Source: an uncultured Collinsella sp.
GTDB lineage: Bacteria; Actinomycetota; Coriobacteriia; Coriobacteriales; Coriobacteriaceae
Direction: 5' to 3'
Length of the DNA: 5,156 bases
Assembly (NCBI GenBank): GCA_902465465.1
Contig: CABQNF010000094.1
Location: forward strand, 1 to 5,156
In this document: positions 1-5,156 of the stretch, one piece after another
Position numbering within the stretch: position 1 is the stretch's first letter
Layout: each line of letters opens with the position of its first letter
Translations under genes and position numbers: made by a program
The notes under the pieces: model-generated
The model's input: only the letters and a program-made list of their open reading frames with translations
What the model was told of the DNA's origin: nothing
The model's database searches: none

Positions 1-150
1 GGATTCTAAAAAACACCTTGCCAAATAGGAGCGTCAGGACGCAAAGAGGCTCCGCAGCGCGAAGCGCGATGCGGAGCCTCTTTGCATGTCCGAGGACGTT
101 TTGGAAAGTAACCCAAAGCGGCCCGGCGATCCTGCGGGAGTTAAACCCCT
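1..150. other. Non-coding region downstream of the pfl pair
   Basis: No credible gene is seen here. Besides the large hairpin it holds the 12-nt palindrome GCGTCAGGACGC (31-42), which overlaps the left arm of the hairpin, and a weak inverted repeat TTTGG/CCAAA (100-104 and 113-117). Any gene for the PFL activase would have to lie beyond the left edge. Confidence 0.6.
37..91 (-). terminator. Hairpin downstream of the pfl pair, probable (bidirectional) terminator
   Basis: Positions 41-56 and 70-85 form a perfect 16-bp inverted repeat (GCAAAGAGGCTCCGC on the left arm). A small GCGC/GCGC hairpin lies in the loop (57-60 with 64-67). GGAC (37-40) and GTCC (88-91) can extend the base after a 2-nt bulge. 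The base of the stem is AAAG/CTTT, giving a short U-rich end in either direction. On the minus strand a T6 run follows only about 24 nt later (8-13). It lies 60 nt past the tail-gene stop and nothing else in 1-150 looks coding, so it most likely ends the pfl transcript. Confidence 0.65.
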
Positions 151-402
151 TTAGAACTTGTCGTGGAAGGTACGCGCAATGACCTCGTCCTGCTGCTCCT
201 TGGTGAGCGTGTGGAAGTTCACGGCATAGCCGGAAACGCGGATGGTCAGCTGCGGGTACTTCTCGGGGTGAGCCTGAGCGTCGAGCAGCGTCTCACGGTT
301 GAAGACGTTGATGTTCAGGTGGTGGCCACCCTTCTCGGCGTAAGCGTCGAGCATGTGGACCAGGTTATCGGCCTGAGTCTCGGAAACTTCAGAAACCTTC
401 AT
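151..402 (-). CDS. grcA: Stand-alone glycyl-radical domain of pyruvate formate-lyase (GrcA-like)
   Basis: This 83-residue protein matches the C-terminal domain of pyruvate formate-lyase. It should carry the glycyl radical that starts catalysis, working in the cytoplasm with the PFL body encoded just upstream. The conserved stretch [18 protein letters not shown] (residues 25-42) is followed by [16 protein letters not shown] (46-61); Gly58 in RVSGYAV corresponds to the radical Gly734 of E. coli PflB. The first 24 residues (NLVHMLDAY) resemble the PflB linker rather than the longer N-terminal region of E. coli YfiD (127 aa). I chose the ATG at 400-402 because AAGGAG lies 7 nt upstream. A 15-codon extension to a GTG at 445-447 runs through a hairpin, has no Shine-Dalgarno site, and is closed off by an in-frame TGA at 451-453. 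The symbol grcA follows common usage for autonomous glycyl-radical proteins; functionally it looks like a detached PflB tail. Confidence 0.93.
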   Translation of the reverse strand: MKVSEVSETQADNLVHMLDAYAEKGGHHLNINVFNRETLLDAQAHPEKYPQLTIRVSGYAVNFHTLTKEQQDEVIARTFHDKF

Positions 403-409
403 AATGTGT

Positions 410-415
410 CTCCTT
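410..415 (-). promoter_or_regulatory. Ribosome binding site of the radical-domain gene
   Basis: AAGGAG on the minus strand, 7 nt before the ATG at 402. It decides the start of the tail protein and shows that the tail is translated independently of the PFL body. Confidence 0.85.
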
Positions 416-425
416 CGATTAATAG

Positions 426-445
426 GCGCCGGCCGAAACCGGCGC
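426..445 (-). promoter_or_regulatory. GC-rich intercistronic hairpin before the radical-domain gene
   Basis: GCGCCGG (426-432) and CCGGCGC (439-445) form a perfect 7-bp stem with a 6-nt loop. It ends about 10 nt before the AAGGAG of the radical-domain gene. On the minus strand it is followed by CTATTAATCG, not by a U run, so it does not look like a normal terminator. An RNA-stability or processing element is a reasonable guess. Confidence 0.55.
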
Positions 446-461
446 ACTAATCAGTAATCGT

Positions 462-486
462 TATTGTTAGTATAGCACTAACAATA
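462..486 (-). promoter_or_regulatory. AT-rich hairpin directly after the pflB stop codon
   Basis: TATTGTTAGT (462-471) and ACTAACAATA (477-486) are a perfect 10-bp inverted repeat around a 5-nt loop. On the transcript it begins one nucleotide after the TAA of pflB. No U run follows. Together with the GC-rich hairpin further on it may protect or process the mRNA between the two PFL pieces, or serve as a protein-binding palindrome. Confidence 0.5.
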
Positions 487-487
487 G

Positions 488-2539
<2,052 letters not shown>

Positions 2540-2542
2540 TGT

Positions 2543-2562
2543 GTAACCACGCTCCTAGTTAC
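2543..2562 (-). promoter_or_regulatory. Ribosome binding site of pflB within a small hairpin
   Basis: The likely Shine-Dalgarno AGGAG (2552-2556) lies 12 nt before the ATG, more than usual. It sits in the 10-nt loop of a GTAAC/GTTAC stem (2543-2547 with 2558-2562). The hairpin could bring the site closer to the start or make it responsive to structure. Confidence 0.35.
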
Positions 2563-2768
2563 GTGTAATGCGGCGCTCTCTCACACCGCTGCTTATTGAA
2601 TTCTTGAATGTTCGGCTTGCACTACCGGCTTCTTCCGTTCTTCACCACACGTTGGTGCAGGAAAAACGTTTGTCCACCTTGGAACTACAACCCAAAACCC
2701 AAGATTTCACCCGTTTGAGAAGGATAACATAGCGACCCTCTCCATCTGGGCTGTTATATGTTTCTTTT

Positions 2769-2795
2769 TTTATATCATAAGGGCGTTTTTTACAA
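2769..2795 (-). promoter_or_regulatory. Candidate promoter of pflB
   Basis: On the minus strand TTGTAA (2790-2795) and TATAAA (2769-2774) lie 15 nt apart, with TG one base before the -10, giving the extended form TGATATAAA. A-rich DNA surrounds it. The spacing is short, but the extended -10 could compensate. Transcription would start near 2762 and leave an untranslated leader of about 220 nt. No mapped start supports this. Confidence 0.35.
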
Positions 2796-2892
2796 ACCCG
2801 CAGGAAATGCGAGCGCGAACAACTACCGTTCACCGATTTGTATGTTATTTTTCCTTGCCTTTGTACGACGTTCGCTCTAGCTGTTATGCCAG

Positions 2893-2908
2893 CTTTATCA
2901 GGATAAAG
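2893..2908. promoter_or_regulatory. 16-bp palindrome, candidate operator
   Basis: CTTTATCAGGATAAAG is a perfect 7+7 inverted repeat around a 2-nt centre. A 2-nt loop is too tight for a good RNA hairpin, so a protein-binding site is more natural. It lies upstream of the candidate pfl promoter and downstream of the kdgT terminator. The binding protein is unknown. Confidence 0.4.
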
Positions 2909-2933
2909 TGTCCCAGAGACCCTACAGAAACTG

Positions 2934-2967
2934 CAGGGCGGCCACGGGATCCCCCGTGGCCGCCCTG
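2934..2967 (-). terminator. Strong hairpin terminator after kdgT
   Basis: Perfect 15-bp inverted repeat: the left arm CAGGGCGGCCACGGG is at 2934-2948 and the right arm at 2953-2967, with a 4-nt loop. It starts about 38 nt past the kdgT stop. On the minus strand it is followed by CAGTTTCTGT, only moderately U-rich. The very stable stem makes termination likely and would separate kdgT from the pfl unit. Confidence 0.7.
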
Positions 2968-3005
2968 TGGCGTAGCTAGTATTTAGCTTTGATTGCCGCT
3001 TGGCA

Positions 3006-4019
3006 TTAGGCGGCTGCAGCGGCCTTGTCGGTCGTTGCCTTGCTGTTGCCCTGGCCCTCAAAATGCTTGTAGCACCAGCTGGTGACCAGCGGGGTCAAAA
3101 TAGCCGTCACGATTGCGCAGGCAGCAACCTGTGCCGTAGCCGTCGCGAGCACGGCGCCACCGTACATGGCCCCGTTGACGCTTGCCATGGCAGCAGGCGT
3201 GGCCACATTGGCTCCGGCGCAGCTCGAAATGGCCGCACCTGCGACACCCGTACCACCCGTGAGCTTATCGACCGCGATGACGGGAATTGCAAAGACCACC
3301 GAGCAGATCACGCCGAGCAGAATGCCGGGAAGACCGCCATTAATGAGCTGGCCAAAGGTCATGGTCGAGCCCATGGCAAAGAAGACAAGCACGATGATGG
3401 CGGAAAGTGCAGGAGCCATCATCTTTTTAAAGCTCGGGAAGAGGTTGCCCAGGATAATGCCAACGACGATCGGCAGGATGGCGCCCACGAGCGACCAACC
3501 GATCGGAGCCTGACCGGCAGCGCCGAGCACGATCATCGTGACCGGAGGGCCGACAACCAGCGTAGTGATGGCGACGGCGCCACGCTCGGCCTCGTTACCC
3601 ATGGTGCCCATCAGTCCAGCGTACATAGCGTTGTTGGCGCCGGTGCAAGCCGCCAGCATCACCATGGCCGAGATACCAAACAGGTTGTCGTTGAATACAT
3701 AAAGGATGAGCAGCGATACGGCAACGACCACGATCTGCTTGACAGCGATGATGATGGCGCCGCGGGCAGCGGCGGCAGGAGCGCTCTTAAACGAAATCGT
3801 CGTACCGACGATCAGCAGGAAAGCGCCCACGAGCGGGCCTGCACCCTGCTGGGTCATGCCAAGCGTAAAGCTGCCGAGCGTTTTGAACAGGTCAGGGAAT
3901 AGCGTGTTGAGCAGGCAGCCCAGCAAAAGCGGCACCAAAATATTGGCACCCGGGATGGAGGACATCTTAAAGAACGGCTCCTTTGCCGCCGGCGCCTCCA
4001 CCGCAGTCGATTCACTCAT
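3006..4019 (-). CDS. kdgT: 2-keto-3-deoxygluconate permease, KdgT family
   Basis: This 337-residue membrane protein should import 2-keto-3-deoxygluconate, probably with protons as in E. coli KdgT; substrate and coupling are inferred from the family. Family hallmarks are IPGANILVPLLLGCLLNTLFPD near the N-terminus (22-43), GSFTLGM (49-55), GPPVTMIVLGAAG (157-169) and GTGVAGAAISSCAGANVATP (256-275), the last matching the GTAGIAASSSAGAAVATP region of E. coli KdgT. About ten hydrophobic segments are visible, roughly at 26-42, 62-78, 86-108, 115-138, 148-168, 174-192, 203-220, 228-250, 256-275 and 288-316. The N-terminal 20 and C-terminal 20 residues are hydrophilic or Ala-rich tails. The start at 4017-4019 follows AAAGGAG by 6 nt; an ATG seven codons earlier lies upstream of that site and is rejected. 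It follows the dehydrogenase gene after a terminator-bearing 108-bp gap. No KDG kinase or aldolase is next to it here. Confidence 0.9.
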   Translation of the reverse strand: MSESTAVEAPAAKEPFFKMSSIPGANILVPLLLGCLLNTLFPDLFKTLGSFTLGMTQQGAGPLVGAFLLIVGTTISFKSAPAAAARGAIIIAVKQIVVVAVSLLILYVFNDNLFGISAMVMLAACTGANNAMYAGLMGTMGNEAERGAVAITTLVVGPPVTMIVLGAAGQAPIGWSLVGAILPIVVGIILGNLFPSFKKMMAPALSAIIVLVFFAMGSTMTFGQLINGGLPGILLGVICSVVFAIPVIAVDKLTGGTGVAGAAISSCAGANVATPAAMASVNGAMYGGAVLATATAQVAACAIVTAILTPLVTSWCYKHFEGQGNSKATTDKAAAAA

Positions 4020-4044
4020 ATATATCTCCTTTGGATGCATGCGA

Positions 4045-4050
4045 ATTGTA
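4045..4050 (-). promoter_or_regulatory. Candidate -10 box for an independent kdgT promoter
   Basis: TACAAT on the minus strand is 5/6 to the consensus and lies about 25 nt before the kdgT start. CTGACA precedes it, but with only 14 nt between, so the -35 is poor. It would allow kdgT to be expressed despite the upstream terminator. Weak call. Confidence 0.25.
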
Positions 4051-4076
4051 GCCGCACGCGCCTATGTCAGAAAGAA

Positions 4077-4108
4077 GGCGACGGTCCCGAGTCGCAGGAG
4101 CCGTCGCC
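4077..4108 (-). terminator. Intrinsic terminator between the dehydrogenase and kdgT
   Basis: GGCGACGG (4077-4084) and CCGTCGCC (4101-4108) form a perfect 8-bp stem around 16 nt. On the minus strand the stem is followed at once by TTCTTTCT, a proper U-rich tract. It lies about 20 nt past the dehydrogenase stop. It should reduce or stop read-through into kdgT. Confidence 0.7.
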
Positions 4109-4127
4109 GAATAATCGTCGCGGGGTA

Positions 4128-4877
4128 TTACCCGTCCAGGACGATGCCGCCGTCGCAGTCACCGATCTCGCCGTTCACGAAGCTGGCGAGGTCGGAAGCG
4201 AAGAACAGCACCATCTGCGCAGGCTCGCTGGCCTGGGCAGCGCGGCCCAGAGGAATACCGTTGATGATGCGCTGAGAGTTCTCGTCAGAGAGAATCGAGG
4301 TCATATCGGTCAACGTGAGCGACGGGCACACAGCGTTGCAGCGGACGCCGAACTTACCGCCCTCCTTGGCGACCGCCTTGGTAAGGCCATTGACACCGGC
4401 CTTGGAGCTCGCGTAGGCCGCGGTGCCGAGCAGGCCGCCGCCGATCTTGCCAGCAACAGAGCTTACGTTGACGATAGTGCCGGCATGGGCCGCCTTAAAG
4501 TGCGGGTACACGGCGTTCATCATGGTAAAGGTGCCGTTGAGGTTGATGTCGATGGTGCAACGCCACTCGGTGTCGTCGATCTCGTCAAACTTCTTGGTGC
4601 TGATGACACCGGCGCAGTTGATCAGGATGTTGGTTTGCGGCAGGTCCGTAAAAATCTGCTCGACGGTCTCGCGCGCCTTGGGCGCATCGGCGACATCGAG
4701 CTGATAGAACTTGTTGCCCTCGCCAAGCTCGGCCACAGCGGCCTCGCCCTTAGCAGCGTTCCTTGCGATGAGCGCGACGTGTCCGCCGCCCGCGACGATG
4801 CCCTTGGCGATCTCGAGGCCAATGCCCTGAGTGCCGCCCGTGACAATCGCGGTCTTGCCCGTGAAGTCAAATGCCAT
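4128..4877 (-). CDS. Short-chain dehydrogenase/reductase (SDR), possibly KduD-like
   Basis: This is a 249-residue classical SDR, a cytoplasmic NAD(P)-dependent oxidoreductase. The Rossmann motif TGGTQGIG is at 13-20, and Asp61 in QLDVAD sits at the usual adenine-ring site. NCAG (87-90) stands where NNAG is normal. Catalytic residues are likely Asn112 (INLNG), Ser140 (VNVSS), Tyr155 and Lys159 (YASSK). Arg39 after the second strand may favour NADP(H); this is a guess. The C-terminal NGEIGDCDGGIVLDG is typical of the family. Being next to kdgT, it may act like KduD on a keto-deoxy-uronate product, but gluconate 5-dehydrogenase or polyol dehydrogenase activity is equally open, so I give no symbol. 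The ATG at 4875-4877 follows a GGGGG site by 8 nt and places the Rossmann motif at the usual distance. The frame stays open upstream to 4994, but those residues do not look like SDR sequence. Confidence 0.9.
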   Translation of the reverse strand: MAFDFTGKTAIVTGGTQGIGLEIAKGIVAGGGHVALIARNAAKGEAAVAELGEGNKFYQLDVADAPKARETVEQIFTDLPQTNILINCAGVISTKKFDEIDDTEWRCTIDINLNGTFTMMNAVYPHFKAAHAGTIVNVSSVAGKIGGGLLGTAAYASSKAGVNGLTKAVAKEGGKFGVRCNAVCPSLTLTDMTSILSDENSQRIINGIPLGRAAQASEPAQMVLFFASDLASFVNGEIGDCDGGIVLDG

Positions 4878-4938
4878 GACTCCATCCCCCTTTATGTAAG
4901 GTGTCTCCTTGCGGGAAGTTGGAGCATCGCACGTGGCG

Positions 4939-4944
4939 ATTATA
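4939..4944 (-). promoter_or_regulatory. Candidate -10 box of the dehydrogenase gene
   Basis: A perfect TATAAT on the minus strand, about 61 nt before the ATG. The best -35-like hexamer, TTGTCA, is 22 nt upstream, too far for a standard promoter, so an activator may be needed or the match may be chance. Confidence 0.35.
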
Positions 4945-5004
4945 TGAGTCCCAGTCGTCATGGTGGTGACAACCCCTCGCCTAACCGCGTGCATAGTAGT
5001 TCTT

Positions 5005-5016
5005 TGAAACGCTTCA
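5005..5016. promoter_or_regulatory. LacI/KdgR-type operator candidate
   Basis: TGAAACGCTTCA is a palindrome with one mismatched pair and the central CG typical of LacI-family sites (TGAAACGTTTCA type). It lies upstream of the dehydrogenase gene and near a sugar-acid permease, the usual setting for such an operator. No regulator gene is in the window. Confidence 0.4.
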
Positions 5017-5030
5017 GCAATTGAATGATT

Positions 5031-5053
5031 TTAAGTCTTAATGCACTCTTAAT
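5031..5053. repeat. AT-rich palindrome and direct repeat
   Basis: TTAAGTCTTAA (5031-5041) is a perfect odd palindrome. TCTTAAT occurs at 5036-5042 and again at 5047-5053, exactly 11 bp apart, about one helical turn. The arrangement fits a protein that binds one face of the DNA, but may be chance in AT-rich sequence. Confidence 0.3.
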
Positions 5054-5156
5054 ATTGCCTAGCGGCCAAGTAGATTTTTGGGACATGACTAGAAATCCAC
5101 CGAATGGGATGGTTGAGCGGGGGTATCATCTTTTACCGAAAATAGTTTCTAGTGTT

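Larger units (their letters stand above)
2540..3005. other. Regulatory region between kdgT and pflB (466 bp, no gene)
   Basis: I see no credible gene here. The longest open frame (minus strand, into 3061) runs through the kdgT terminator hairpin and has no recognisable protein features. From right to left on the transcribed strand the region holds the kdgT terminator, a 16-bp palindrome at 2893-2908, an imperfect repeat GCGAAC-N7-GTTCAC (2815-2833), AT-rich tracts with a candidate promoter at 2769-2795, and a leader of about 220 nt. The leader has a small hairpin (CACCA/TGGTG, 2643-2657) and a direct repeat TTGAAT (2596-2601 and 2604-2609). The length suggests pfl control by several inputs, as known for pfl in other bacteria. 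Confidence 0.6.
4878..5156. other. Upstream region of the dehydrogenase gene, no gene recognised
   Basis: About 280 bp of mostly non-coding sequence. The half next to the gene (to about 4994) is GC-rich and open in the dehydrogenase frame but lacks protein-like features. The outer half is AT-rich and holds a LacI-type palindrome and short repeats. It probably contains the promoter and operators of the dehydrogenase gene. No convincing gene start or end from a neighbour is visible at the right edge. Confidence 0.5.

Noticed and set aside
426..445. GC-rich hairpin as a terminator between the PFL halves
   Set aside because: No U run follows on the transcribed strand, and a terminator here would cut off the essential radical domain.
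163..450. A 95-codon plus-strand frame opposite the glycyl-radical domain gene
   Set aside because: The minus-strand protein is clearly conserved; the plus-strand product has no family features and no good ribosome binding site.
2706..2744. A tiny leader peptide (12 codons from ATGGAGAGG to TGA) in the pflB leader
   Set aside because: No Shine-Dalgarno site precedes it and it has no run of regulatory codons; random short frames of this size are common.
2642..3061. A 139-codon minus-strand frame in the kdgT-pflB gap
   Set aside because: It begins inside kdgT, reads through the 15-bp terminator hairpin, and its sequence is low in protein-like character.
3000..3902. A 300-codon plus-strand frame opposite kdgT
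   Set aside because: It is His/Arg/Asp-rich with no membrane or domain pattern, as expected of the complement of a membrane protein gene.
4035..5024. A 329-codon plus-strand frame opposite the dehydrogenase gene
   Set aside because: The opposite strand encodes a clear SDR with all its motifs; this frame has none.

Overview
The window holds four complete genes, all on the minus strand. In transcription order (right to left) they are a short-chain dehydrogenase, a 2-keto-3-deoxygluconate (KDG) permease, the body of a pyruvate formate-lyase (PFL), and a separate small protein that carries the glycyl-radical domain of that PFL. The DNA is GC-rich, with AAGGAG-type ribosome binding sites and a complete PFL system, which points to an anaerobic fermenting bacterium. 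A Coriobacteriia actinobacterium such as Collinsella is my best guess. That rests on overall impression, not on a marker gene.

Region by region: 1-150 is a non-coding tail with a strong hairpin that probably ends the pfl unit. 151-402 is the glycyl-radical tail protein (83 aa). 403-487 is a spacer with two hairpins and a ribosome binding site. 488-2539 is the PFL body (683 aa), with the Cys-Cys active site but no glycyl-radical loop. 2540-3005 is a long regulatory region with a candidate promoter, a long leader, palindromes and the terminator of the preceding gene. 3006-4019 is the KdgT-like permease. 4020-4127 holds a terminator and a weak candidate promoter. 4128-4877 is the dehydrogenase. 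4878-5156 is its upstream regulatory region, with a TATAAT box, a LacI-type operator candidate and AT-rich repeats.

The main point of interest is the split PFL. In Escherichia coli, PflB is one chain of about 760 residues with the radical glycine near its C-terminus. Here the chain is cut exactly at the linker between the barrel and the C-terminal radical domain, and the two pieces (683 + 83 = 766 aa) are encoded in tandem with separate translation starts. The tail resembles the end of PflB more than the stress-induced spare part YfiD/GrcA, because it lacks YfiD's N-terminal extension. No intact PFL is present in the window, so the two-chain form is likely the working enzyme.

The upstream pair fits uptake of 2-keto-3-deoxygluconate or a related hexuronate breakdown product and a redox step on it. 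Such sugars end as pyruvate, which PFL converts to acetyl-CoA and formate. This metabolic link is inference. Terminators separate the dehydrogenase, the permease and the pfl pair, so they need not be one transcript.
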